A stretch of DNA of 64,000 nt from Ruoffia tabacinasalis (GCF_042652985.1 NZ_JBHSHQ010000009.1:11704-75703), one strand, 5' to 3'; counted from the stretch's first letter, positions 15,651-24,975 are shown. Notes: generated from the letters alone by a model not told the origin. Numbers and translations: made by a program.

Positions 15651-17471
15651 TTAAGCTTCTTTATTATTCACAAAGTAATCTCTTAATAAGAGGGCAGCTC
15701 CAACTAGTCCTACAATAGCAATCATAATATATGTGCTATAACTTGTTCTAGTTTCACCTGTATTCGGTAATGTTGGTGCTGTATTTTCCTCATCTTCATC
15801 AGGAACTTGAGTCGATGTTGTACGCACTCCGTATTCCTGAACTAAGACTTGACTTAATGCTTCTAAATTCTCTTCACCGTTCTGTAACCAAACGGTATAC
15901 TCTTCCCATAATAATTCTTGGTCAGATACACGTTCATTCAATGAAGCTTCTTCTAGATTATAACGGTTGATTAATTCTCCACGAATGTAAGCAATCATAT
16001 CTTCGAATACTTCAGGATAATCACGTAATGCCCAGTTATAAGCAGTACTTGGGTCTCCACCTTCTTCATTAATTTGCTCTGTATATGAAATCCAAGTTGT
16101 TGCCGGAATCGCTTCGAATTGGTCTGGTGTAATTGGTGTTGACTCAATCATCACCGTTCTAATTCTTTCAAGTTCAGTTTCTCCAGGTGTCTCTTCGTCA
16201 TCTTGAATAACATCATGTTCCTCAATTAGACGTTGTGCTAATGTTTCAAAGTCTTCGGTGTTACCTGCTTCCACCCATACCGAATATTCTAACCACAGTA
16301 AGTCAATATCTGATACTGAGTTTAAAGACTCCTCATTTAAATTATAATCTGAAACTAATGTTCCACGAATATAAGCAATGGTATCTTCAAACACTTCTGG
16401 ATAATCTTCGACAGCCCAATTATAAACGGTACTTGGGTCTCCACCACCTTCATTCACTCGATCTGAATACTCTAACCAGCTAGTTGCTGGAATGGCTTCA
16501 AATTGGTCATCTGTTAAAGGTGTTGCATCAATCATCGATTGTTTGATCGCTTCTAGACGTTCATCGCCAGGCGATTCTTCGTCATCATCTTGAGTAACAT
16601 CATGCTCGTCAATTAGACGTTGTGCTAGTGTTTCAAAGTCTTCAGTGTTACCGGCATCAACCCATACTGAATATTCTAACCATAGTAAGTCAATATCCGA
16701 TACTGTGTTTAATGATTCTTCATTTAAATTATAGTCTGAAACTAAAGTTCCACGTATATAAGCAATGGTATCTTCAAACACTTCTGGATAATCTTCGACA
16801 GCCCAATTATAAACGGTACTTGGGTCTCCACCACCTTCATTAACTTCATCAGCATAAGCTAACCAATCTTGAGCTGGAATAGCTTCAAATTGGTCATCTG
16901 TTAAAGGTGTAGAAGCTAACATTGTTTCTTTCAATGCTTCTACTCGTTCATTATCATCTTGGCCGTATTCTACTCCGTGTTCTTCCACTAAAGCATCAGC
17001 AAGCGCTGGTAAATCCTCTTGACCGCCTGCAGCCATCCAAATTTGATATTCTAACCATAATAAATCTCGATCACTTACAGTATTTAAGCTTTCTTCATCA
17101 AGATTATAGTTTTCAACCATTGCAGTACGGAAATTAGTGACTTCTGGTTCAAATACTTCTGGATAATCTTCGATGGCCCAGTCATAAACTGCACTTGGGT
17201 CTCCTCCTTGATTATTACCTTGTTCAACATAAGCCAACCACGCATCTTCAGAGATTTGTCCAAATTGATCTTCTGTTATAGGAGTAGCCTCTATCATTGA
17301 TTGTTTAATTGCTTCGATATCACTTGCATTTGTTTCACTTGAAGCTTGCGCTTCTACAAGTGCTAAGTTACTTGCTAAACCGTCATTTGGTGCCAAAGGA
17401 GCAACATTTGCCAGTGCAGCAAGGGACAGAATTGCGAGAAGTTTTTTATTGAATTTTGTATTGATTTTCAT
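15651..17471 (-). CDS. LPXTG-anchored surface protein with four ~125-residue repeats
   Basis: This 606-residue protein is one I do not recognise. A Sec signal peptide (basic MKINTKFNKK, hydrophobic core, probable cleavage near EAQA-SS at about 43) precedes four tandem repeats (about 52-176, 177-305, 306-434 and 435-555). An LPNTG sorting signal at 568-572 follows, then a membrane helix and a short tail ending NNKEA. Sortase should link it to peptidoglycan. Each repeat has the order TPxTxDQF, a Trp-Tyr segment, GGDPSxxYxWA, DYPEVFE, YNLxEESLN and a LLWLEYxxW segment; linkers are acidic. No cysteine, enzyme motif or known adhesin fold is visible. AAGGAGG precedes the start. It is a single-gene unit. 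Confidence 0.85.
   Translation of the reverse strand: MKINTKFNKKLLAILSLAALANVAPLAPNDGLASNLALVEAQASSETNASDIEAIKQSMIEATPITEDQFGQISEDAWLAYVEQGNNQGGDPSAVYDWAIEDYPEVFEPEVTNFRTAMVENYNLDEESLNTVSDRDLLWLEYQIWMAAGGQEDLPALADALVEEHGVEYGQDDNERVEALKETMLASTPLTDDQFEAIPAQDWLAYADEVNEGGGDPSTVYNWAVEDYPEVFEDTIAYIRGTLVSDYNLNEESLNTVSDIDLLWLEYSVWVDAGNTEDFETLAQRLIDEHDVTQDDDEESPGDERLEAIKQSMIDATPLTDDQFEAIPATSWLEYSDRVNEGGGDPSTVYNWAVEDYPEVFEDTIAYIRGTLVSDYNLNEESLNSVSDIDLLWLEYSVWVEAGNTEDFETLAQRLIEEHDVIQDDEETPGETELERIRTVMIESTPITPDQFEAIPATTWISYTEQINEEGGDPSTAYNWALRDYPEVFEDMIAYIRGELINRYNLEEASLNERVSDQELLWEEYTVWLQNGEENLEALSQVLVQEYGVRTTSTQVPDEDEENTAPTLPNTGETRTSYSTYIMIAIVGLVGAALLLRDYFVNNKEA
15807..17318 (-). repeat. four tandem in-frame repeats (~375-387 bp each) within the LPXTG gene
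   Basis: The units lie at about 17318-16944, 16943-16557, 16556-16170 and 16169-15807 (orders 1 to 4). Units 2 and 3 are nearly identical at DNA level over long blocks (compare about 16380-16460 with 16760-16840), which indicates recent duplication or gene conversion. Units 1 and 4 have diverged. Confidence 0.88.
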
Positions 17472-17608
17472 TTTTTATATCCTCCTTAAAAGTAGATATA
17501 CATTTTCTTACTTCTCTACTATCTCTAGTATGCATGACAAGTATGACTATTTTATGAAGGATTACTTAAAATTGTAAGTGTTTTCGGCATAGAAAATATG
17601 AACTAAGC

Positions 17609-17637
17609 AAAAAAGAGCAACTAGCTTAGCTAGTCGC
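17609..17637 (-). terminator. intrinsic terminator of the glycolytic operon after eno
   Basis: The stem GCAACTAGC (17617-17625) pairs with GCTAGTCGC (17629-17637), with one wobble and a 3-nt loop. A T run follows on the minus strand. Confidence 0.88.
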
Positions 17638-17656
17638 CCTTCTCTCTTACTAATAA

Positions 17657-18958
17657 TTATTTGTTATCTAAGTTGTAGAATACGTCTTTTCCGTCGTATG
17701 CTGCAACGTCAGCTAACATATCTTCGATACGTAATAATTGGTTGTATTTAGCAACACGGTCAGTACGTGATAATGAGCCAGTCTTAATTTGACCAGCGTT
17801 TGTTGCAACAGCAATGTCAGAGATAGTTGTATCTTCTGTCTCTCCTGAACGGTGAGAAATTACAGCTGTATAACCAGCTTTTTTAGCCATTTCAATTGCG
17901 TCAAACGTTTCAGTTAAAGTACCGATTTGGTTAACTTTGATTAAGATTGAGTTACCAACGTTTTCTTTGATACCACGAGCAAGAACTTCAGTGTTTGTAA
18001 CGAATAAATCGTCACCAACTAATTGAACTTTACTTCCTAAACGTTCAGTAAGTAATTTCCATCCGTCCCAGTCGTTTTCGTCCATACCATCTTCGATTGA
18101 GATGATTGGGTATTTGTTAACTAATTCTTCTAAGTAGTCAACTTGTTCTTTAGCAGAACGTTTAGCACCATTGTCACCTTCGAATTTAGCATAGTTGTAT
18201 ACGCCGTCTTCGTAGAATTCAGATGAAGCACAGTCAAATCCTAGGTAAACATCTTTACCTGGTTCTAAACCAGCTTTTTTGATTGCTGCTAAGATTGTTT
18301 CAACACCATCTTCTGTACCTTCGAAACGAGGCGCGAATCCACCTTCGTCACCAACAGAAGTTTCTAATCCACGTTCGCTTAATAATGATTTAAGAGCGTG
18401 GAAGATTTCAGCACCCCAACGTAGAGCTTCTTTGAAAGTTTCAGCTCCAGAAGGAATAATCATGAATTCTTGGAAAGCGATTGGTGCATCTGAGTGAGAT
18501 CCACCGTTAATAATGTTCATCATTGGTGTTGGTAATAATTTAGTATTAAATCCACCTAAATATTGGTATAAAGGAATATTTAAGAAATCTGCAGCTGCAC
18601 GTGCAACAGCAATCGATACACCTAAGATAGCGTTAGCTCCTAATTTACCTTTGTTAGGAGTACCATCTAACTCAATCATTAATTTATCAATGGCTTGTTG
18701 TTCTAATACATCATAGCCTAATAATGCTTCAGCGATTACGTTATTCACGTTATCAACAGCTTTAAGGACACCTTTACCTAAATAACGGTCTTTGTCTCCA
18801 TCACGTAACTCAACAGCTTCGTGTTCACCAGTTGACGCACCTGAAGGTACGATTCCGCGACCAAAAGCTCCGCTTTCTGTATAAACTTCTACCTCAACTG
18901 TAGGGTTTCCACGTGAGTCTAAAACTTCTCTTGCATAAATATCTGTAATAAATGGCAT
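17657..18958 (-). CDS. eno: enolase
   Basis: This 433-residue enzyme converts 2-phosphoglycerate to phosphoenolpyruvate. It has the conserved N-terminal AREVLDSRGNPTVEVEV, the ASTGEHEAVELRDGD loop, the GDEGGFAP segment and the catalytic ISHRSGETED loop. Metal ligands fall in FDCASSEF, SIEDGMDENDW and VGDDLFVTN. It is last in the cggR-gap-pgk-tpiA-gpmI-eno order and is followed by an intrinsic terminator. Confidence 0.98.
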   Translation of the reverse strand: MPFITDIYAREVLDSRGNPTVEVEVYTESGAFGRGIVPSGASTGEHEAVELRDGDKDRYLGKGVLKAVDNVNNVIAEALLGYDVLEQQAIDKLMIELDGTPNKGKLGANAILGVSIAVARAAADFLNIPLYQYLGGFNTKLLPTPMMNIINGGSHSDAPIAFQEFMIIPSGAETFKEALRWGAEIFHALKSLLSERGLETSVGDEGGFAPRFEGTEDGVETILAAIKKAGLEPGKDVYLGFDCASSEFYEDGVYNYAKFEGDNGAKRSAKEQVDYLEELVNKYPIISIEDGMDENDWDGWKLLTERLGSKVQLVGDDLFVTNTEVLARGIKENVGNSILIKVNQIGTLTETFDAIEMAKKAGYTAVISHRSGETEDTTISDIAVATNAGQIKTGSLSRTDRVAKYNQLLRIEDMLADVAAYDGKDVFYNLDNK

Positions 18959-19063
18959 ATTTTATTCTCTCCTTTAGTTTGTTAGGCATGAATTGACTCC
19001 ATACCTTACTCTTCTATTCTATAAATTATTTACTCAAAAAGCAAAGCATATCGGATGTTTTGC

Positions 19064-20593
19064 TTATTTAATTAAACTTGTTCCTGTCATGTCTTCAGGT
19101 TTCTCAACACCAACTAAGTCTAATAATGTTGGAGCAAGGTCAGCTAAGCGACCTCCGTCTCTTAATTCAACACCTTCCTTAGTCACAATCACTGGAACTG
19201 GGTTTGTTGTATGAGCTGTCATTGGATTTCCTTCGATATCAATCACTTCATCAGAGTTACCGTGGTCAGCTGTAATAATCGCAGCTCCACCTTTTTCTAG
19301 TATTAAATCAACCACAGCACCAAGACACTCATCTACTGCTTCAATAGCTTTCACAGTTGGTTCTAACATACCACTATGTCCAACCATATCTGGGTTTGCA
19401 AAGTTTAAGATAATCGCATCGATTGTTTCTTCGTTGATTTTTTGCACTAGGGCATCTTTCACCTCGTAAGCAGACATTTCTGGTTGTAAGTCATAAGTTG
19501 CTACTTTTGGCGAAGGAATTAAGATACGTTCTTCACCTGCATACTCTTTATGACGTCCCCCACTCATAAAGAATGTAACATGTGGATATTTCTCAGTCTC
19601 AGCAATTCTTAGTTGTGTCTTATCAGCATCTGCTAATACTTCCCCAACTGTATTGACTAAGTCTTCTTTCTTGAATGCAACTTCTGCTATAACTGTATCA
19701 CTGTAAGGTGAGAAAGTTGTCATGTAGTTGTCTGTTGGAGTCTCTCCACGTTCAAAATCGTTAAAGCCTGGATTTGATAAAGCTGTAGCTAATTGAATCG
19801 CACGATCAGGTCTAAAGTTGAAGAATACGATTGAGTCACCATCGTTTACAGTACCAACTGGTTTATTGTTTTCATCTTCAATTGTAAATGGAACAACAAA
19901 CTCATCAACAATATCTTCTTCGTAAGAACGCTCTACGCCTTCTTTAGCTGAAGAAGCTGTTCTACCTTCACCATGAACGATTGCATCATAAGCTAACTGA
20001 ACACGTTCCCAACGATTGTCACGGTCCATTGCATAGTAACGACCTGAAATTGTTGCGAATTTACCTACGCCAATTTCCTCGAATGCTTTCTCAGAATCAT
20101 CAATATATTTCACAGCTGTTCTCGGTCCAACATCACGCCCATCAAGGAAACCATGAACATATACTTCTTCTAATCCATACTTTTTAGCTAATTTAACTAA
20201 AGCAACTAAATGTTCGTAATGTGAGTGGACACCACCGTCAGATAATAGCCCCATTAAATGTAAAGCTGTTCCTTTTCTTTTTGCTTCTTCAACAGCTTTA
20301 ACTAATTCAGGTACTTCGTAAAATGATTCGTCTTCAATCGCTAAATTAATACGAGTTAAAGATTGGTATACTATACGACCTGCACCGATGTTTAAATGAC
20401 CAACTTCAGAGTTCCCAATTTGACCATCAGGTAAACCGACGTCTCGTCCTGATGCTTTTAATTGGTTATGTGGAAACTGGTTCCAATAACGATCAAAGTT
20501 AGGTTTTTTCGCTGCTTTTACCGCATTACCACTGACTTCATCGCGAATTGCGAATCCGTCTAAGATAATTAAGGCATATGGGATTTTACTCAT
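19064..20593 (-). CDS. gpmI: 2,3-bisphosphoglycerate-independent phosphoglycerate mutase
   Basis: This 509-residue Mn-dependent enzyme interconverts 3- and 2-phosphoglycerate. It is an alkaline-phosphatase superfamily member with LIILDGFAIRDE at the N-terminus, the phospho-Ser motif GNSEVGHLNIGAGR and the metal ligands near NFANPDMVGHSG and ADHGNSDEV. The length is typical. Its start overlaps the tpiA stop by one base, so translation is probably coupled. The 105-nt gap to eno contains no terminator. Confidence 0.97.
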   Translation of the reverse strand: MSKIPYALIILDGFAIRDEVSGNAVKAAKKPNFDRYWNQFPHNQLKASGRDVGLPDGQIGNSEVGHLNIGAGRIVYQSLTRINLAIEDESFYEVPELVKAVEEAKRKGTALHLMGLLSDGGVHSHYEHLVALVKLAKKYGLEEVYVHGFLDGRDVGPRTAVKYIDDSEKAFEEIGVGKFATISGRYYAMDRDNRWERVQLAYDAIVHGEGRTASSAKEGVERSYEEDIVDEFVVPFTIEDENNKPVGTVNDGDSIVFFNFRPDRAIQLATALSNPGFNDFERGETPTDNYMTTFSPYSDTVIAEVAFKKEDLVNTVGEVLADADKTQLRIAETEKYPHVTFFMSGGRHKEYAGEERILIPSPKVATYDLQPEMSAYEVKDALVQKINEETIDAIILNFANPDMVGHSGMLEPTVKAIEAVDECLGAVVDLILEKGGAAIITADHGNSDEVIDIEGNPMTAHTTNPVPVIVTKEGVELRDGGRLADLAPTLLDLVGVEKPEDMTGTSLIK

Positions 20594-21351
20594 TATTTTA
20601 CTGCCTCCAATAATTCGATGAATGAATCAGCTTCTAGACTTGCTCCTCCAACTAATGCACCGTCAATATGTTCTTGTGCCATATATTCAGCAATATTATT
20701 TGGTTTTACAGATCCACCGTATTGAATACGTACTTTTTCAGCTGTTTCTTCTGATGTAACTTCTGCAATAGCTTTACGAACTACGCCACAAGTTTCATTT
20801 GCTAATTCAGCAGATGATGATTTACCTGTTCCGATTGCCCAGATTGGTTCGTAAGCAACAACTGATGAAGCGATTTGTTCTTCAGTTAAACCTTCTAATG
20901 CTGCTTTTACTTGTCCAGATACAAAGTCAGCTGTTTCTCCAGCTTCACGTTGCTCTAAAGTTTCTCCACAGCAAATGATTGGTAACATACCGTTACGTAA
21001 GATTGCTTTTGCTTTTTTGTTGATGTCTTCGTCAGTTTCTCCAAAGTATTCTCTACGTTCAGAGTGTCCGATAATTACATATTCAACACCTAAATCAGCC
21101 AATGCTTTAGGACTTGTTTCCCCAGTGAATGCACCTTCATCTTCGAAGTAGCTGTTTTGTGCAGCTGTTCTTAATTCAGTACCTTCACTTAAACGTTTAA
21201 TTGTTTCTAAAAATAGTGCTGGTGCACCTACGACAGAATCTACAGCATCCGCTGAAGGGATTTTCCCTTTAACTGCTTCAACAAAATCTGCAGCTTCTTG
21301 AGCTGTTTTGTTCATTTTCCAGTTACCAGCAATAATTGGTTTACGTGACAT
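20593..21351 (-). CDS. tpiA: triosephosphate isomerase
   Basis: This 252-residue TIM barrel interconverts dihydroxyacetone phosphate and glyceraldehyde 3-phosphate. Catalytic signatures are intact: GNWKMN (Lys near residue 13), IIGHSERR (His near 95), VVAYEPIWAIGTGK (Glu near 168) and the phosphate-binding GGSVKPNN and GALVGGASL. It lies between pgk (33 nt upstream) and gpmI (overlapping). Confidence 0.97.
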   Translation of the reverse strand: MSRKPIIAGNWKMNKTAQEAADFVEAVKGKIPSADAVDSVVGAPALFLETIKRLSEGTELRTAAQNSYFEDEGAFTGETSPKALADLGVEYVIIGHSERREYFGETDEDINKKAKAILRNGMLPIICCGETLEQREAGETADFVSGQVKAALEGLTEEQIASSVVAYEPIWAIGTGKSSSAELANETCGVVRKAIAEVTSEETAEKVRIQYGGSVKPNNIAEYMAQEHIDGALVGGASLEADSFIELLEAVK

Positions 21352-21384
21352 ATATATACTCTCCTTAATTTAAAGTCTTAGTAA

Positions 21385-22575
21385 TTATTTCTCGTCGATT
21401 GAAGTAACACCTGGTAATTCAGTACCTTCTAGATAGTTTAATGAAGCTCCTCCACCTGTTGAGATGTGTGAGAATTTATCTTCATAACCTAATTGTGCGA
21501 CCGCAGTTGCTGAATCTCCCCCACCAACAATTGTCGTCGCGTTTTCTAGATCAGCAATGGCTTCACAAACACCAATGGTTCCTTTTGCGAATGATTCCAT
21601 CTCGAATACACCCATTGGGCCATTCCATACAACTGTTTTAGCATCTTTTAATACATCTTCGAATACTTTAACAGATTCTGGTCCACAGTCTAATCCTTGC
21701 CAGTCAGCAGGGATATCATCTACAGAAACAACGTCTGTATTTGCGTCATTTGAAAAATCATCTGCAATTACTACATCTACTGGTAAAACAATTTTGTCTC
21801 CAGCAGTTTCTAGTAATTCTTTAGCTAAAGGAATACGGTCTTCCTCTAATAATGATTCTCCAACTTCTTTACCTTGTGCTTTCAAGAATGTGTAAGCCAT
21901 TCCTCCACCGATAATTACTTTATCAGCTTTGTTTAATAATGATTCGATAACTTTAATCTTATCAGATACTTTCGCACCACCTAAGATAGCTACAAATGGA
22001 CGTTCAGGATTATCAACTGCGTCTCCTAAGAATTTTAATTCTTTTTCAACTAAGAATCCTACAGCAGAGTCTAAGTTTGATGCAATTCCAACGTTTGATG
22101 CGTGAGCACGGTGAGTTGTTCCGAATGCATCGTTTACGAATAAGTCACCTAATGAAGCCCAGTATTTACCTAATTCTGGATCATTCTTAGATTCTTTCTT
22201 ACCTTCTAAATCTTCGTAGCGAGTGTTTTGAACTAATAAAACGCCACCCTCAGATAGGTTAGCTACTGCTTCTTCTAATTCTTCTCCACGTGTTTTGTCT
22301 GAGAAAAGAACTTCTTTATCTAATAACTCGCTTAAACGTTTTGCAACTGGTTCTAAACTGTTGTTAGCTTTATCTTCTTCAGTTTTAATACGTCCTAAGT
22401 GAGAGAACAATACTACTTTCGCATTGTTTTCTATTAAATAATTGATTGTTGGTAAAGCCGCTTCGATACGGTTATCGTTAGTGATTTTCCCATCAGCCAT
22501 AGGTACGTTGAAGTCAACGCGGACTAAGACTGTCTTACCATTTACTTGAATATCATTTAATGTTTTCTTTGCCAT
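21385..22575 (-). CDS. pgk: phosphoglycerate kinase
   Basis: This 396-residue, two-domain kinase makes ATP from 1,3-bisphosphoglycerate. Signatures include VLVRVDFNVPM, SHLGRIK, the NDAFGTTHRAHAS segment, the AILGGAKVSDKI hinge region and the C-terminal GGGDSATAV nucleotide loop. AGGAGGATATATA precedes the ATG. A terminator-like hairpin ends only ~26 nt upstream, so expression depends on read-through from gap or on RNA processing. Confidence 0.97.
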   Translation of the reverse strand: MAKKTLNDIQVNGKTVLVRVDFNVPMADGKITNDNRIEAALPTINYLIENNAKVVLFSHLGRIKTEEDKANNSLEPVAKRLSELLDKEVLFSDKTRGEELEEAVANLSEGGVLLVQNTRYEDLEGKKESKNDPELGKYWASLGDLFVNDAFGTTHRAHASNVGIASNLDSAVGFLVEKELKFLGDAVDNPERPFVAILGGAKVSDKIKVIESLLNKADKVIIGGGMAYTFLKAQGKEVGESLLEEDRIPLAKELLETAGDKIVLPVDVVIADDFSNDANTDVVSVDDIPADWQGLDCGPESVKVFEDVLKDAKTVVWNGPMGVFEMESFAKGTIGVCEAIADLENATTIVGGGDSATAVAQLGYEDKFSHISTGGGASLNYLEGTELPGVTSIDEK

Positions 22576-22601
22576 TATATATCCTCCTATATAAAGTCCT
22601 T

Positions 22602-22640
22602 AAAAAAATAATAGCGGGGAAGCTTAAGCCTCCCCGCTAT
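22602..22640 (-). terminator. gap-pgk intercistronic terminator-like hairpin
   Basis: A ten-bp GC-rich stem (ATAGCGGGGA at 22611-22620 with TCCCCGCTAT at 22631-22640, minus strand reading the same) is followed by a T-rich tract. Only ~26 nt separate it from pgk, leaving no room for a promoter. It probably gives partial termination or mRNA 3'-end stability for gap. Confidence 0.85.
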
Positions 22641-22678
22641 TTTGGATAGACGCTTAGGTATAAACGCTATGCAATTAA

Positions 22679-23683
22679 TTATAATTTAGCGAAGTATTCT
22701 AAAGTACGAACCATGTTTCCTACGAAACCAGCTTCGTTGTCATACCAAGCAACAGTTTTAACTAATTGAGATCCATCAGCTGCTTCTTGGATTTCAGTTA
22801 ATGTAGAATCAAAGATTGATCCTGCATGTGTTGAAATAATATCTGAAGAAACAATTGCATCTTCATTGTATGCAAATGAATCGTTTGAAGCTTTTTTCAT
22901 AGCTGCGTTGATTTCATCAACAGTAGTGTTTTTCTCTAATAATGAATAGAAGATTGTGTGTGAACCAGTTACTGTTGGAACACGTAATGCTGAACCATCT
23001 AATAATCCGTTAACTTCTGGGATTACTTTACCGATTGCTTTTGCAGCACCAGTAGATGATGGGATGATGTTTTGTGCAGCTGCACGTCCATCACGGAAGC
23101 TTCCGCTTGGTGAATCTTGTAATACTTGTGATGAAGTATAAGCATGAACGGTAACCATGTTACCAGCTTTAATTCCATATTCATTATGTAATACATTAAC
23201 TACTGGAGCTAATGAGTTAGTTGTACATGATGCTGCTGAAATAATAACGTCATCAGAAGATAAGATATCTTCGTTAACACCGAATACAATTGTTTTAGTA
23301 TCTGCATCTTTAGCTGGTGCAGAGATAACTACACGTTTAGCACCTGCATTGATATGTGCTTGTGATTTTTCAGCTGAAGTGTAGAATCCAGTACTTTCGA
23401 TGACGATATCTACTCCAAGGTCTCCCCATGGTAAGTTATTAGCATCTTTTTCAGCAAATACTTTAATTTCTTTACCGTCAACTACTAAACTTTCACCTTG
23501 TAATTCAACATCGTGATCAAAACGTCCGTGAGCTGTATCATATTTTAATAAGTAAGCTAAGTTATCGTTATCAGTTAAATCGTTAACTGCAACAACCTCT
23601 AAATCTGCGTTTGTTTCTAAAATACGACGGAATACTAAACGTCCGATACGTCCAAAACCATTAATACCAACTTTTACTGCCAT
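22679..23683 (-). CDS. gap: glyceraldehyde-3-phosphate dehydrogenase, type I
   Basis: This 334-residue NAD-dependent glycolytic enzyme has the Rossmann motif VGINGFGRIGR at the N-terminus and the catalytic cysteine in SAASCTTNSLAP. The frame is open upstream to 23728, but AAGGAGG lies at normal spacing before ATG 23683, and MAVKVGINGFG is the standard N-terminus. The upstream extension would also overlap cggR. It follows cggR by 28 nt and precedes the hairpin before pgk. Confidence 0.97.
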   Translation of the reverse strand: MAVKVGINGFGRIGRLVFRRILETNADLEVVAVNDLTDNDNLAYLLKYDTAHGRFDHDVELQGESLVVDGKEIKVFAEKDANNLPWGDLGVDIVIESTGFYTSAEKSQAHINAGAKRVVISAPAKDADTKTIVFGVNEDILSSDDVIISAASCTTNSLAPVVNVLHNEYGIKAGNMVTVHAYTSSQVLQDSPSGSFRDGRAAAQNIIPSSTGAAKAIGKVIPEVNGLLDGSALRVPTVTGSHTIFYSLLEKNTTVDEINAAMKKASNDSFAYNEDAIVSSDIISTHAGSIFDSTLTEIQEAADGSQLVKTVAWYDNEAGFVGNMVRTLEYFAKL

Positions 23684-23711
23684 AAAAAAATTCCTCCTTA
23701 AGGATTTTATT

Positions 23712-24758
23712 TCAAAGGGTCTCCCCATTTAAAACCATATTTGCTAAACCTTCATCACAGATTAACCATCCATGACTCGGGGCTTTTTGAAAGAACGCTT
23801 CTACAGCTTTCGCCTTAGAAGATCCTCCCACGATTGTAAGTAACAAAGGTATATTAGATAAATCTTTAAATTTCAAACCTATCCTAGGATAACGTAAAAC
23901 CGTTTCTCCATAAGAATCGAAAAATATACCAAATGCTTCTCCAACGGCGTGTCCATTCTCGATAATTTCTTGTTGTTCGTCTGTAATCTCTCTACGTTCC
24001 GCCATTACATTAGCAGTTCCTATACTTAATAACAAGCAATTTGCACTCTTACTCATATCAATGACTTCTTTAATCATTGGATCTTTGAGCAATATCTCCG
24101 AAGTTTCTTTACCTAAATTCTCAGGTATAAACAACGGAATATACTTAGAGTCTGTTTGCTGCGCCATTAAGCTCCCCACGCTATTTGATTGGATATTAAT
24201 CGAACTTCCCAATCCTCCACGTGAAGGAACGAATGTAATACTTCTTCCATCTGATAATTCTGGTGTGAATGATTCTGCTACTTTAGATAAAGTAGATCCA
24301 CCTGTAACTGCAACCACATTATCACCTTCAGGTAAGTGTTTGTCCAAAATTAAATGAACGACTTGACCTAAGAACTGATAAACTGATGCATCTTTATCTG
24401 CATCACCTGGTACAATCCGACAATGTTCAATATTAAGCTTTCTCTTTACAGCCTCTTCCACTTCGTAAAACTTATGTTGTTGTTGATTAAGCAGATGCTC
24501 ATCAATCATCACAATAAGGTCTCTCCCTTGTTGTGTTAGTTTTACGCCACTACGGTTTACGGATACGAGTGATTGACTTTTCAGCATCTCTAATATCGTT
24601 CTTACCGTTCTTTCAGTGAAATTAGTCTGTTGTGAAATAAACTTACGACCAATTCGTTTGTTTACATCATCCAAAACACGTAATACTGCGAGCCTCTCAG
24701 CTAACAAATCACTCACTTCAGGAACAATTGACTGAATAATTGTGAATATATCGGCCAT
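23712..24758 (-). CDS. cggR: central glycolytic genes regulator CggR (SorC family)
   Basis: This 348-residue repressor has an N-terminal winged helix-turn-helix (about 20-75, NKRIGRKFISQQTNFTERTV) and a SorC-type sugar-phosphate domain (about 90-345, AVTGGSTLSKVA and FVPSRGGLGSSINIQ). In Bacillus, CggR represses the cggR-gap operon until fructose 1,6-bisphosphate binds; the same gene order here supports that role. A good promoter lies 90-120 nt upstream, and an inverted repeat abuts its ribosome site. Confidence 0.94.
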   Translation of the reverse strand: MADIFTIIQSIVPEVSDLLAERLAVLRVLDDVNKRIGRKFISQQTNFTERTVRTILEMLKSQSLVSVNRSGVKLTQQGRDLIVMIDEHLLNQQQHKFYEVEEAVKRKLNIEHCRIVPGDADKDASVYQFLGQVVHLILDKHLPEGDNVVAVTGGSTLSKVAESFTPELSDGRSITFVPSRGGLGSSINIQSNSVGSLMAQQTDSKYIPLFIPENLGKETSEILLKDPMIKEVIDMSKSANCLLLSIGTANVMAERREITDEQQEIIENGHAVGEAFGIFFDSYGETVLRYPRIGLKFKDLSNIPLLLTIVGGSSKAKAVEAFFQKAPSHGWLICDEGLANMVLNGETL

Positions 24759-24772
24759 TAATTCCCTCCTAG

Positions 24773-24791
24773 ATGGTCAAAAGGCGACCAT
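24773..24791. promoter_or_regulatory. inverted repeat just upstream of the cggR ribosome site
   Basis: ATGGTC (24773-24778) and GACCAT (24786-24791) are perfect 6-bp arms around a 7-nt spacer. It could be an operator or an mRNA hairpin affecting cggR translation; the sequence does not decide between them. Confidence 0.4.
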
Positions 24792-24848
24792 TGCATACAG
24801 AGCTACAACTCACTCCGAAAATCTAAATGAGTCTCACACCATGTCATT

Positions 24849-24877
24849 ATCATACCATGACTTGAGTCTTCTTGCAA
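24849..24877 (-). promoter_or_regulatory. sigma-A promoter of the cggR glycolytic operon
   Basis: The minus strand carries TTGCAA (24872-24877), 17 nt and TATGAT (24849-24854), with a G-rich base before the -10. The predicted 5' leader of cggR is about 85 nt. Apart from this promoter, the neighbouring repeats and the clpP 3' hairpin, I see nothing in 24759-25076. Confidence 0.7.
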
Positions 24878-24914
24878 CTGAAAAGCTCTTTATCCTGGCT
24901 AAAAAACAACCTAA

Positions 24915-24944
24915 CGGGTCACAATATGTCCAACGAGGTCAGTT
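24915..24944. promoter_or_regulatory. weak CggR-operator-like sequence upstream of the promoter
   Basis: The plus strand reads CGGGTC-N6-TGTC-N4-GAGGTC. The first half is close to the Bacillus CggR operator pattern (CGGGAC-N6-TGTC, repeated after 4 nt), but the second half is poor. The site is upstream of the -35 and on the opposite strand from cggR, so it is only a candidate. Confidence 0.25.
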
Positions 24945-24975
24945 ATTATTAATTTATTAGGAATAAAACCAAACA

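Noticed and set aside
15807..17318. Tandem repeats considered as a CRISPR array
   Set aside because: Units are ~380 bp, in frame and coding; there are no short direct repeats with unique spacers and no cas genes anywhere in the window.
23684..23728. Upstream extension of gap to ATG 23728
   Set aside because: It would overlap the cggR stop, lacks a ribosome site and precedes the standard MAVKVGINGFG start.
24742..24960. 71-codon open frame across the cggR promoter region
   Set aside because: No ribosome site; it overlaps the cggR promoter and start, and its composition looks random.
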